Shown: piece after piece, positions 43,402-51,387 of the stretch
How positions within the stretch are numbered: position 1 is the first letter of the stretch
Layout of the letters: each line of letters opens with the position of its first letter
Source of the DNA: Actinophytocola oryzae
GTDB lineage: Bacteria; Actinomycetota; Actinomycetes; Mycobacteriales; Pseudonocardiaceae
DNA: 64,000 bases
NCBI RefSeq assembly: GCF_004364325.1
Contig: NZ_SOCP01000012.1
Location: 124,001 to 188,000 of the forward strand
Direction of reading: 5' to 3'
Program-made: the position numbers and the translations under genes
The notes under the pieces: generated by a model
Database searches by the model: none
Seen by the model: only the letters and a program-made list of their open reading frames with translations
What the model was told of the DNA's origin: nothing

Positions 43402-44340
43402 TCATGTCCGGAGCAGGGTCTCCGCGACCGCCGTCCGCGCGTAGAGCACGAACCGTCCCACCCGGTGTGACGACACGAGCCCGGCCTCCTTCAACGCGGT
43501 GAGGTGCTGGTTCACCCCGCCTGGGGTCAGGCCGGTCCGCTGCGCGAGGTCCTTCGTGGACGCCGGGTTGTCCAGCTCGGCCAGCAGCCGTGCGCGGGTC
43601 GTGCCGAACACGCCGACGAGCGCCCTGCTCGGTGTCACCTTCCGTGGCGACCACAGCTCGGCGACACCCCTCGGTGGGTACCGCAGGGTCGGTTGCCAAC
43701 CCGGCACGGTGATCGAGAAGACCCTCGGCCACGCGAACGCCGACGGCACGAGCAACAGCCCCTTGCCCCGCAGCCCCCTGCGTGCGGAGAGCCTCGGGTG
43801 GTCGATCCGCAGCCGGTCGTCCTCCCACCGCACCGCCGGGTTGAGGTCGGCGAACAACGCGGACGCGCCGCCAGTGGTCAGCCGTCTGGCCCGGTACTGC
43901 ACGTCGGCCTCCAGCAGGGTCTGGATCCGCGGCCAGAAGGGCGCGAGCGCGCGGTCCCAGTACTCCCGGATGACGTCGGCCAGCGCAGCCGCGTCCGGTG
44001 GCTCGGTCGTGATGGCCGGGATCGCCGCCAACTCCCCGACGATCTGGTCCCGAGGGGTGACCCGGAGCGTGGCCAGCTCGGCGTCGAGGTCGGGCAGGGG
44101 AGAGGTCGGCGGCGGGCAGACGAAGCCGGGGATCACCCGCGCCCTCGGGACGACGAGGTCGCCGAGCAGGTGCCAGTCGAAGCCGTCGAGACGTCCGGCC
44201 GCCTGTGCCGTCCAGCGGGTGTGGATGTCGTGCCCCAGCTCGCCCTTCAGCACGAGCACCGAGGCCACGACCTCCCACAGCGGTGAGAACGCGAACCGCG
44301 TGTAGGCCACGTCCGCCGCGGTGAAGGACAGCTCCAACAT
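43402..44340 (-). CDS. ArsR-like regulator with DUF5937
   Basis: 312 residues. Residues 1 to about 225 match the DUF5937 sensor-type region of actinobacterial regulators (start LELSFTAADVAYTRFAFSPLWEV). The C-terminal 75 residues form a winged helix: TTRARLLAELDNPASTKDLAQRTGLTPGGVNQHLTALKEAGLV. It is divergent from an MFS exporter gene with only 32 bases between the starts, so it most likely controls that exporter. TAGGCT seven bases before its ATG, without a ribosome site, suggests a leaderless transcript. Confidence 0.85.
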   Translation of the reverse strand: MLELSFTAADVAYTRFAFSPLWEVVASVLVLKGELGHDIHTRWTAQAAGRLDGFDWHLLGDLVVPRARVIPGFVCPPPTSPLPDLDAELATLRVTPRDQIVGELAAIPAITTEPPDAAALADVIREYWDRALAPFWPRIQTLLEADVQYRARRLTTGGASALFADLNPAVRWEDDRLRIDHPRLSARRGLRGKGLLLVPSAFAWPRVFSITVPGWQPTLRYPPRGVAELWSPRKVTPSRALVGVFGTTRARLLAELDNPASTKDLAQRTGLTPGGVNQHLTALKEAGLVSSHRVGRFVLYARTAVAETLLRT

Positions 44341-44372
44341 TCAGCTGAGCCTAAATCAGTCGGTGGTGGCCG
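44341..44372. promoter_or_regulatory. Shared control region of the DUF5937 regulator and MFS exporter
   Basis: The 32-bp divergent gap contains CTGA-N7-TCAG (near 44345-44359), a short dyad that overlaps the minus-strand TAGGCT element. Any regulator bound here would affect both genes. Motif is short, so confidence is limited. Confidence 0.35.
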
Positions 44373-45623
44373 GTGGCGCGTGTGACCTTCTGGCACGTGA
44401 ACCGTGACTTCCACCTGCTCTTCGCCGCGGCCGCGGTCAGCCGTCTCGGCACGTCCGTCGGCTACGTGGCCACACCCCTGATCGCCGTCACCGCGCTGGA
44501 CGCGACGCCGGGGGAGGTCGGCCTGCTCGCCACGTTGAGCACCGTCGCGTTCCTGCTCATCGGCCTGCCGGCCGGCGCGTGGACCGACCGCGTGCGCAGG
44601 CGCGGCGTGATGGTCACGGCGGACGTGGGGCGAGCGGTGGTCCTGTGCTCGGTCCCGGTGGCGTGGTGGTTCGGCGTGCTGCACATGGCGCAGCTGTACG
44701 TCGTGGTGCTGCTGTGCGGGATCGGCACGGTGTTCTTCGACGTGGCCAACCAGTCCTACGTGCCGCAGGTGGTCGGCCGGTCGGCGCTGCTGGCGGCGAA
44801 CACGAGGCTGGTCAGCGTCGACGCGGTGAACGACATCGCGGGCCGCGGCGTGGCCGGTTACCTGGTCGCGCTGGTGACGGCCCCGGTGGCGGTGCTGGTC
44901 GACGCGGCGAGCTTCCTGGTGTCGGCCTGGTGCGTGCTGCGGGTGCGCCACCGCGAACCCGTGCCGGCACCGTCGGCGACCCGGCTGTGGCCGGACATGA
45001 CGGAGGGCATCTCGTTCGTCTGGCACCACCGGGTACTGCGGACGATCGCGACGTCGGGGGCGCTGGCGAACCTCGGCTTCGTGCTGGTCGTCACGATGCT
45101 GCCGGTGGTGCTGGTGGACGAGATGAAGGTCTCGCCCGCGGTGCTGGGGCTCTTCCTCGCCTCGGGTGGGATCGGCACGCTCGCGGGATCGCTCCTGGCC
45201 AGGCGCTTGGCGGCGTTGGTCGGTGCGGGCAGGCTGTCGCTGATCGGCTCGCTGGTGGCCGCGCCGTGCGGGTTCGGCATGCCGTTCGTGGCGGAGGGGC
45301 CGCGCCTGTGGCTCGCGGGCGCGGGCTGGGTGGTGGTGACCGCGATGTCCGGCTCGAACAACGTGGTGCTGGTGAGCTTCCGCCAGACGGTGACGCCGGA
45401 CCGGCTGCTCGGCAGGATGACGGCGTCGTTCCGTTTCGTGCTGATGGGCGCGCTGGCACTCGGCGCGGCCGCGGCGGGGGTGATCGGCGAGGTGGCGTCC
45501 CCGCGAGCGGCCGTGGCGGCGGGTGCGACGGCCATCGCCCTGGTGTGGGTGCCGATCATGTTCTCGCCGCTGCGGAAGGCCCGTGAGCTGACCGGCCCCG
45601 AGCCTGCCGCGGTCGCGGCCTGA
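44373..45623 (+). CDS. MFS transporter (drug-efflux type)
   Basis: 416 residues, twelve hydrophobic segments. The motif-A-like loop after segment 2 reads GAWTDRVRRRGVMV, and a second half-repeat SLLARRLAALVGAGRL appears in the middle. The start FHLLFAAAAVSRLGTSVGYVATPLIAV is typical of macrolide/MefA-like actinobacterial exporters. Substrate unknown. GTG 44373 without a good ribosome site. Divergent partner of the DUF5937 regulator, which likely represses it. Confidence 0.87.
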   Translation: MARVTFWHVNRDFHLLFAAAAVSRLGTSVGYVATPLIAVTALDATPGEVGLLATLSTVAFLLIGLPAGAWTDRVRRRGVMVTADVGRAVVLCSVPVAWWFGVLHMAQLYVVVLLCGIGTVFFDVANQSYVPQVVGRSALLAANTRLVSVDAVNDIAGRGVAGYLVALVTAPVAVLVDAASFLVSAWCVLRVRHREPVPAPSATRLWPDMTEGISFVWHHRVLRTIATSGALANLGFVLVVTMLPVVLVDEMKVSPAVLGLFLASGGIGTLAGSLLARRLAALVGAGRLSLIGSLVAAPCGFGMPFVAEGPRLWLAGAGWVVVTAMSGSNNVVLVSFRQTVTPDRLLGRMTASFRFVLMGALALGAAAAGVIGEVASPRAAVAAGATAIALVWVPIMFSPLRKARELTGPEPAAVAA

Positions 45624-45795
45624 ACGCCGAGGTCATGTCGCCGCGCGGTCGCGACCTGTTGTGGAGAACGTCGCGGTAGGACTCACACCATCGGGTGGGA
45701 AACCGGCGTCCGGCCGAGGAGCCGGGAGTGCGTTCCGGGAACCCGCCAGCCTGTGTTACAGGCGGATTTTACGAGTTCTACACTGAGCCCCGGCC

Positions 45796-45813
45796 TTGTG
45801 AATCGCTTCACTC
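45796..45813. promoter_or_regulatory. Rex-like operator 1 upstream of nuoA
   Basis: TTGTGAA-TCGC-TTCACTC matches 12 of 14 defined positions of the Rex consensus TTGTGAA-N4-TTCACAA. It is centred 33 bp (about three helical turns) before a perfect second site, so two Rex dimers could bind the same face. Rex releases DNA at high NADH/NAD ratio. Confidence 0.65.
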
Positions 45814-45828
45814 GAAGCTTGCGGGAGC

Positions 45829-45846
45829 TTGTGAAGATTTTCACAA
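45829..45846. promoter_or_regulatory. Rex operator 2 upstream of nuoA
   Basis: TTGTGAA-GATT-TTCACAA is a perfect match to the Rex operator consensus, extended by one more complementary pair (C45828, G45847). It lies 117 bases before the nuoA start. Rex proteins repress respiratory genes when NAD+ is high and release them as NADH rises, which suits an NADH dehydrogenase operon. Confidence 0.85.
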
Positions 45847-45849
45847 GGC

Positions 45850-45873
45850 CCGGGTTAGGCATGCCTAACCCGG
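45850..45873. promoter_or_regulatory. Perfect 24-bp palindrome resembling an iron box
   Basis: A perfect 24-bp palindrome whose centre reads GGTTAGGCATGCCTAACC. It shares GGTTAGGCAT-CC with iron box 1 of the efe operon and fits the IdeR/DmdR consensus at about 13 of 19 positions. It begins three bases after the second Rex site. Iron control of complex I, which needs many Fe-S clusters, would make sense; an alternative is a different dimeric regulator or an mRNA hairpin. Confidence 0.55.
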
Positions 45874-45962
45874 AGCAGCGTCGGGAAGACCCATAAGGTG
45901 CCCGACGGGCGGTGGTGATGGTGAGCTCCGCAAGCTCCGCTCACCGGGAAAGGACTGGCGAA

Positions 45963-46382
45963 GTGTCACTCGCGGCTGTCAGCACATCTGTAGCACAGAA
46001 CGAGAACGTCTCCGCAGGGCTGGGGAGCTACCTCCCTCTGGTCCTGCTCTTCGTGCTCGCCGCGGCGTTCGCGGCGTTCTCCGCACTGCTCGGGCCCCTT
46101 GTCGGCCCCAAGCGCTACAACAAGGCCAAGCTGGAGGCCTACGAGTGCGGCATCGAGCCCAGCCCGCAGCCGGTCGTCGGCGGCGGGCGAGTGCCGGTGG
46201 CGTACTACCTGACGGCGATGCTCTTCATCCTGTTCGACATCGAGATGGTGTTCCTCTACCCGTTCGCGGTCTCGGCCGACGCGCTCGGGTTGTTCGGGCT
46301 GGTGGAGATCTTCTTGTTCATCGCGACGCTCGGCTTCGCCTACGCATACGTGTGGCGGCGCGGCGGGCTCGACTGGAACTGA
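45963..46382 (+). CDS. nuoA: NADH-quinone oxidoreductase subunit A
   Basis: 139 residues, three membrane segments. The conserved loop KRYNKAKLEAYECGIEPS precedes RVPVAYYLTAMLFILFDIEMVFLYPFAV, the signature of NuoA with the acidic pair in segment 2. Part of the membrane arm of complex I. GTG 45963 follows AAAGGA at eight bases; the upstream in-frame codons to 45912 are not conserved. First gene of the nuo operon. Confidence 0.95.
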   Translation: MSLAAVSTSVAQNENVSAGLGSYLPLVLLFVLAAAFAAFSALLGPLVGPKRYNKAKLEAYECGIEPSPQPVVGGGRVPVAYYLTAMLFILFDIEMVFLYPFAVSADALGLFGLVEIFLFIATLGFAYAYVWRRGGLDWN

Positions 46383-46397
46383 CGGGGGAGGCGAACA

Positions 46398-46946
46398 ATG
46401 GGACTAGAGGAAAAGCTTCCCAACGGGATCCTGCTGGCCAGCCTCGAGAAGCTGGTCAACTGGGGTCGCAAGAACTCGTTGTGGCCGGCCACGTTCGGCC
46501 TGGCCTGCTGCGCCATCGAGATGATGACGACCGGCGGCCCGCGCTACGACATCGGCCGCTTCGGCATGGAGCGCTTCAGCGCCACGCCGCGCCAGGCGGA
46601 CCTGATGATCGTCGCGGGGCGCGTGACCAACAAGATGGCCCCCGTGCTGCGCCAGATCTACGACCAGATGGCCGAGCCCAAGTGGGTCCTGGCCATGGGC
46701 GTCTGCGCGTCGTCAGGCGGGATGTTCAACAACTACGCGGTCGTCCAGGGCGTCGACCACATAGTCCCCGTCGACATGTACCTGCCCGGCTGCCCGCCCC
46801 GCCCCGAGATGCTGCTCGACGCGATCCTCAAGCTGCACGCCAAGATCGCCGACGAGCCGCTCAACGCCCGCCGTGCGGCGCTGCGTGAGGCCGAGGGCAG
46901 GCGGACCGAGATGATCGCCTCCTCCGTCAAGTACGCGAAGAAGTGA
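46398..46946 (+). CDS. nuoB: NADH-quinone oxidoreductase subunit B (cluster N2)
   Basis: 182 residues. The four N2 4Fe-4S ligands are present: the adjacent pair Cys37-Cys38 in LACCAIEMM, Cys103 in GVCASSGG, Cys132 in PGCPPRPE. N2 is the last cluster before quinone. GGGGGAGG precedes the ATG. A mildly extended C-terminus, EGRRTEMIASSVKYAKK, is like other actinobacterial NuoB. Confidence 0.97.
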   Translation: MGLEEKLPNGILLASLEKLVNWGRKNSLWPATFGLACCAIEMMTTGGPRYDIGRFGMERFSATPRQADLMIVAGRVTNKMAPVLRQIYDQMAEPKWVLAMGVCASSGGMFNNYAVVQGVDHIVPVDMYLPGCPPRPEMLLDAILKLHAKIADEPLNARRAALREAEGRRTEMIASSVKYAKK

Positions 46947-46954
46947 ACTGAACG

Positions 46955-47764
46955 ATGGCTGACGAACCCACCACACCACCGCCCGGCGACGAGCACTCGG
47001 GCGCGGAGCGACCCGCCGACACCGAGCTGCGCCCCACGACCGAGGACGCGCTGCCCAAGTCCGGCGAGGTGCTGCGCACCTCGGGCGACCCGCTGGTCAC
47101 CGGCAAGAGCCGCAAGGGCATGTTCAACGTGTCCGGCTCCGGCGACACCTCAGGCTTCGGCGGCCTGCGGCTGCCCGCCCACGTCGCCGCCCCGGCCGAG
47201 CGGCCCTACGGCGGCTGGTTCGACGAGTTCACGGACCAGATGCTCAGCGCCATGCGGGACCGGAGCATCCCGGCGGAATCGATCCTGCAGGTCACGGTCG
47301 ACCGAGGCGAGATCACCTACTACGTGCACCCGGACCACCTCGTACGGCTCTGCAAGATGCTGCGTGACGACCAGGCGCTGCGCTTCGAGCTGTGCAGCTC
47401 GGTGTCCGCCGTGGACTACGGCGTCGGCGTGCCGCAGCGGCTGCACTCGGTCTACCACCTCACGTCGATGACCTGGCGCCGCCGCATCCGGCTCGAGGTC
47501 GCCATCGACTGGAACGGCGAAGAGGACGGCCAGCCGCACTGCCCGTCGGTCGTGGAGGTCTACCCGACCGCCGACTGGCAGGAACGCGAGACCTGGGACA
47601 TGTTCGGCATCGTCTACGACGGCCACCCGGCGCTCACCAGGATCCTCATGCCGGACGACTGGGACGGCCACCCACAGCGCAAGGACTACCCACTGGGCGG
47701 CATCCCCGTGGAATACAAGGGCGCGGAGATCCCACCGCCCGACCAGCGGAGGTCGTACTCATGA
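46955..47764 (+). CDS. nuoC: NADH-quinone oxidoreductase subunit C
   Basis: 269 residues. The core from about residue 75 has the NuoC segments VYHLTSMTWRRRIRLEV and PSVVEVYPTADWQERETWDMFGIVYDGHP, ending RKDYPLGGIPVEYKG. The first 65 residues are disordered and rich in Pro, Glu, Gly, an extension seen in actinobacteria. Part of the hydrophilic arm. Its stop overlaps the nuoD start (ATGA). Confidence 0.95.
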   Translation: MADEPTTPPPGDEHSGAERPADTELRPTTEDALPKSGEVLRTSGDPLVTGKSRKGMFNVSGSGDTSGFGGLRLPAHVAAPAERPYGGWFDEFTDQMLSAMRDRSIPAESILQVTVDRGEITYYVHPDHLVRLCKMLRDDQALRFELCSSVSAVDYGVGVPQRLHSVYHLTSMTWRRRIRLEVAIDWNGEEDGQPHCPSVVEVYPTADWQERETWDMFGIVYDGHPALTRILMPDDWDGHPQRKDYPLGGIPVEYKGAEIPPPDQRRSYS

Positions 47765-49122
47765 CCGAGAACCTCAGCGACGTCACCACCGGGACCAAGG
47801 CCGACTCGGGTCGGCCCCAGACCTACGCGAGCGACCGCGAGACGACAGAGGGCCGGATCTACAACGTCACCGGCGGCGACTGGGACTCCGCTCTCGAGGA
47901 CGCGATCCACGACGAGCGGATCATCATCAACATGGGTCCGCAGCACCCGTCGACGCACGGCGTGCTGCGGCTGGTGCTGGAGCTCGAGGGCGAGACGGTC
48001 ACGCAGGCCAGGTCGGTCATCGGCTACCTGCACACCGGCATCGAGAAGAACTGCGAGTACCGCACCTGGACCCAGGGCGTCACGTTCGTGACGCGCATGG
48101 ACTACCTCGCGCCGCTGTCCAACGAGGCCGCCTACTGCCTGGCCGTCGAGAAGCTGCTCGGCATCGAGGCACCGATCCGCGCGCAGGTCATCCGGGTCAT
48201 GCTCCTGGAGATCAACCGCATCTCCTCGCACCTGGTGGCGCTGGCCACCGGTGGCATGGAGCTGGGTGCGATGACCGCCATGACCGCGGGCTTCCGCGAG
48301 CGCGAGGAGTGCCTGCACCTCCTGGAGTACCTGACCGGCCTGCGCATGAACCACGCGTTCATCCGTCCCGGTGGCGTCGCCCAGGACATGCCGGAGGGCT
48401 TCGAGCAGGTCGTCCGTGACTTCGTCAAGGTCATGCACAAGCGGCTCCCCGAGTACGACAAGCTGCTGACCGGCCAGCCGATCTGGAAGAACCGCCTCAA
48501 GGGCATCGGCTACCTGCCGGTCGACGCGTGCCTCGCGCTCGGCGTCACCGGACCGATCCTGCGGTCGGCGGGCCTGCCGTGGGACCTGCGCAAGACCGAG
48601 CCCTACCTCGGCTACGAGGACTACCAGTTCGAGGTGCCCACCTCCAACGCGGCGGACGCCTACGCGCGGTACCTGCTGCGGGTCGAGGAGATGCACCAGT
48701 CGCTGCGGATCATCAACCAGTGCCTGAAGAAGATCGAGCCGGGCCCGGTCATGGTCGCCGACGGCAAGGTCGCGTGGCCCGCGAAGCTCGCCATCGGCGC
48801 GGACGGCATGGGCAACTCCCTCGACCACGTCCGCAAGATCATGGGCCAGTCCATGGAGGCCCTGATCCACCACTTCAAGCTGGTGACCGAGGGCTTCCAG
48901 GTGCCGCCAGGCCAGGTGTACGTGCCGATCGAGTCGCCACGCGGCGAACTGGGCTACCACCTGGTGTCCGACGGTGGCACCCGCCCGCTGCGGGTCCACG
49001 TCCGCGAACCCAGCTTCGTGAACCTGCAGTCGATGCCCGCGATGTCGGAGGGCGGCCTGGTCGCTGACGTCATCGCGGCGATCGCCTCGATCGACCCGGT
49101 GATGGGAGGGGTTGACCGGTGA
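47761..49122 (+). CDS. nuoD: NADH-quinone oxidoreductase subunit D
   Basis: 453 residues. The 49-kDa-subunit signature NMGPQHPSTHGVLRLVLELEGE is at about 59-80, followed by GYLHTGIEKNCEYRT. The quinone-site His of HPSTHG and the Tyr of EYRT are conserved. ATG overlaps the nuoC stop. Between its stop and nuoE lie 82 bases with a GGAGCTTGCGGAG element also found before nuoA. Confidence 0.97.
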   Translation: MTENLSDVTTGTKADSGRPQTYASDRETTEGRIYNVTGGDWDSALEDAIHDERIIINMGPQHPSTHGVLRLVLELEGETVTQARSVIGYLHTGIEKNCEYRTWTQGVTFVTRMDYLAPLSNEAAYCLAVEKLLGIEAPIRAQVIRVMLLEINRISSHLVALATGGMELGAMTAMTAGFREREECLHLLEYLTGLRMNHAFIRPGGVAQDMPEGFEQVVRDFVKVMHKRLPEYDKLLTGQPIWKNRLKGIGYLPVDACLALGVTGPILRSAGLPWDLRKTEPYLGYEDYQFEVPTSNAADAYARYLLRVEEMHQSLRIINQCLKKIEPGPVMVADGKVAWPAKLAIGADGMGNSLDHVRKIMGQSMEALIHHFKLVTEGFQVPPGQVYVPIESPRGELGYHLVSDGGTRPLRVHVREPSFVNLQSMPAMSEGGLVADVIAAIASIDPVMGGVDR

Positions 49123-49204
49123 ACGGAGCTTGCGGAGTGAACCATCAGACACCACGACCAGCGCCGGTCTCTCGGAGCCTGCGAGGAGAGAGCGAGGCGC
49201 GGTC

Positions 49205-50089
49205 GTGAACCAACCACTCAACACCGGCTCCACGTATGGCGGTTCCAGCGTCGGCGCGGGGGAGACCCACGCCGCCACGGGCCCCGACACGGACGTGATC
49301 GCCACCTCCGCGGTGAGCCCGGAGGAGACCAGGGCGCTGGTCGAGCCGGCCATGCCGGACCTCTCCGTGTTCGGCCCGGACGTCATCGCCAAGGCACAGG
49401 TGCAGATCGCCACCTACCCGGAGTCGCGGTCGGCGCTGTTGCCGATGCTGCACCTGGTGCAGTCGGTCGAGGGCTACGTGAGCCAGGCGGGCATCCAGTT
49501 CTGCGCACAGCAGCTGGAGCTGTCCAACGCCGAGGTCTCCGCGGTCGCCACCTTCTACACGATGTACAAGCGCAAGCCGTGCGGCGAGCACCTCGTGAGC
49601 GTCTGCACCAACACGCTGTGCGCGGTGCTCGGCGGCGACGCGATCTACGAGCGCCTGCAGAAGCACCTGTCCAACGACGGCAGCCCGCTCAAGCACGAGG
49701 ACACCTCCGGCACCCCCGGCGAGACGGGCTCCATCACGCTGGAGCACGCCGAGTGCCTCGCGGCCTGCGACCTCGGTCCGGTGCTGCAGGTCAACTACGA
49801 GTTCTACGACAACCAGACGCCCGAGTCGGCGGTCGAGCTGGTCGACGCCCTGCGCCGCGGCGAGAAGCCCGCGCCGACGCGGGGCGCACCGCTCACCGAC
49901 CTGCGCACGGTCGAGCTGGAGCTGGCCGGTTTCTACCCCGAGGACGACGCGGAGTTCCGCGGCAGGATCGACGGCCCGTCCGCCGCGGTGGAGACCCTGC
50001 GTGGCGCACAGCTGGCCGCGGACCGGGGCTGGACCGCCCCCGCCATGCCGGAGAAGGCGCCGGAGCTTCCGGAGGTCGAGAAGAAATGA
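49205..50089 (+). CDS. nuoE: NADH-quinone oxidoreductase subunit E
   Basis: 294 residues, longer than the usual 160-250. The core (about 60-220) is a thioredoxin-like 2Fe-2S protein with ligands in VCTNTLC and the pair in AECLAACD. The N-terminal 55 residues and the C-terminal 75 residues (acidic FYPEDDAEF, then a Pro/Glu-rich end) are extra. GTG 49205 was chosen because QPLNTGSTYGG leads directly into the conserved region and a GAGGCG site precedes it; the frame is open to 49112. Its stop overlaps nuoF (ATGA). Confidence 0.92.
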   Translation: MNQPLNTGSTYGGSSVGAGETHAATGPDTDVIATSAVSPEETRALVEPAMPDLSVFGPDVIAKAQVQIATYPESRSALLPMLHLVQSVEGYVSQAGIQFCAQQLELSNAEVSAVATFYTMYKRKPCGEHLVSVCTNTLCAVLGGDAIYERLQKHLSNDGSPLKHEDTSGTPGETGSITLEHAECLAACDLGPVLQVNYEFYDNQTPESAVELVDALRRGEKPAPTRGAPLTDLRTVELELAGFYPEDDAEFRGRIDGPSAAVETLRGAQLAADRGWTAPAMPEKAPELPEVEKK

Positions 50090-51387
50090 CATCCACCGAG
50101 AACCGTCCCGACCCGGTGACCCCGGTGCTCACGAAGCGCTGGCTGTCCCCGAACTCCTGGCGCCTCGACACCTACGAGCAGCTCGAGGGCTACACCGCAC
50201 TGCGCAAGGCACTCGCGGGCACGCCGGAGCAGCTCGTCCAGCTGGTCAAGGACTCCGGGCTGCGTGGCCGTGGCGGCGCGGGCTTCCCGGCAGGCGTGAA
50301 GTGGTCCTTCATGCCGCCCAACGAGGACAAGCCGCACTACCTCGTCATCAACGCCGACGAGGGCGAGCCGGGCACCTGCAAGGACATCCCGCTGATGATG
50401 GCGGACCCGCACTCGCTGATCGAGGGCGTGGTCATCGCCGCGTACGCGATGCGGTCGCACCACGCCTTCATCTACGTGCGCGGCGAGGTCCCGCACTGCA
50501 TCCGCCGCCTCAACGCGGCGGTCCGCGAGGCACGTGCCGCCGGGTACGTCGGCGCCGACATCCTCGGCACCGGCTTCGACCTGGAGATCACCGTGCACGC
50601 CGGTGCCGGCGCGTACATCTGCGGTGAGGAGACCGCGCTCCTCGACTCGCTCGAGGGCCGCCGCGGCCAGCCCCGCCTCAAGCCGCCGTTCCCCGCGGCC
50701 GCCGGGCTCTACGCGGCGCCGACCACGGTCAACAACGTCGAGACCATCGCGTCCGTGCCGTTCATCGTCAACGGTGGCGCGGACTGGTTCCGCACCATGG
50801 GCTCCGAGCGCTCACCCGGTCCGAAGATCTACTCGATCTCCGGTCACGTCGAGAGGCCCGGCCAGTACGAGGCGCCGCTCGGCACGACGCTGCGCCAGCT
50901 CCTGGAGCTGGCCGGTGGCATGAAGGACGGCATCCCGCTGAAGTTCTGGACGCCGGGCGGGTCCTCGACGCCGATGTTCACCACCGAGCACCTCGACGTG
51001 CCGCTGGACTTCGAGGGCGCCGTCGAGGCGGGCTCGATCCTGGGCACCACCGCGGTGATGGTGTTCAACGAGACCGTCTCCGTGCCGTGGGCCGTGATGA
51101 AGTGGACGCAGTTCTACGAGCACGAGTCCTGCGGCAAGTGCACCCCGTGCCGTGAGGGCACGTACTGGCTCGCGGGCATCCTCGAGCGGATGGTCGACGG
51201 CAGGGGCACCGAGTCCGACATCGAGACGCTGCTCGACGTCTGCGACAACATCCTCGGCCGCTCGTTCTGCGCGCTGGGTGACGGCGCGGTCAGCCCGATC
51301 CAGAGCGGCATCAAGTACTTCCGGGACGAGTTCCTCGCGCTGTGCGACCAGAACAAGTCCACCCCTGCGCTTGCGGGAGCCCAGTAA
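50086..51387 (+). CDS. nuoF: NADH-quinone oxidoreductase subunit F (NADH/FMN site)
   Basis: 433 residues. The NADH-binding GLRGRGGAGFPAGVKWSF and FMN-binding NADEGEPGTCKD and GAGAYICGEETALLDSLEG are intact. The 4Fe-4S ligands are Cys349, Cys352, Cys355 (ESCGKCTPCREG) and Cys395 (RSFCALGDG). It takes hydride from NADH. ATG overlaps the nuoE stop; nuoG follows without a gap. Confidence 0.97.
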   Translation: MTSTENRPDPVTPVLTKRWLSPNSWRLDTYEQLEGYTALRKALAGTPEQLVQLVKDSGLRGRGGAGFPAGVKWSFMPPNEDKPHYLVINADEGEPGTCKDIPLMMADPHSLIEGVVIAAYAMRSHHAFIYVRGEVPHCIRRLNAAVREARAAGYVGADILGTGFDLEITVHAGAGAYICGEETALLDSLEGRRGQPRLKPPFPAAAGLYAAPTTVNNVETIASVPFIVNGGADWFRTMGSERSPGPKIYSISGHVERPGQYEAPLGTTLRQLLELAGGMKDGIPLKFWTPGGSSTPMFTTEHLDVPLDFEGAVEAGSILGTTAVMVFNETVSVPWAVMKWTQFYEHESCGKCTPCREGTYWLAGILERMVDGRGTESDIETLLDVCDNILGRSFCALGDGAVSPIQSGIKYFRDEFLALCDQNKSTPALAGAQ

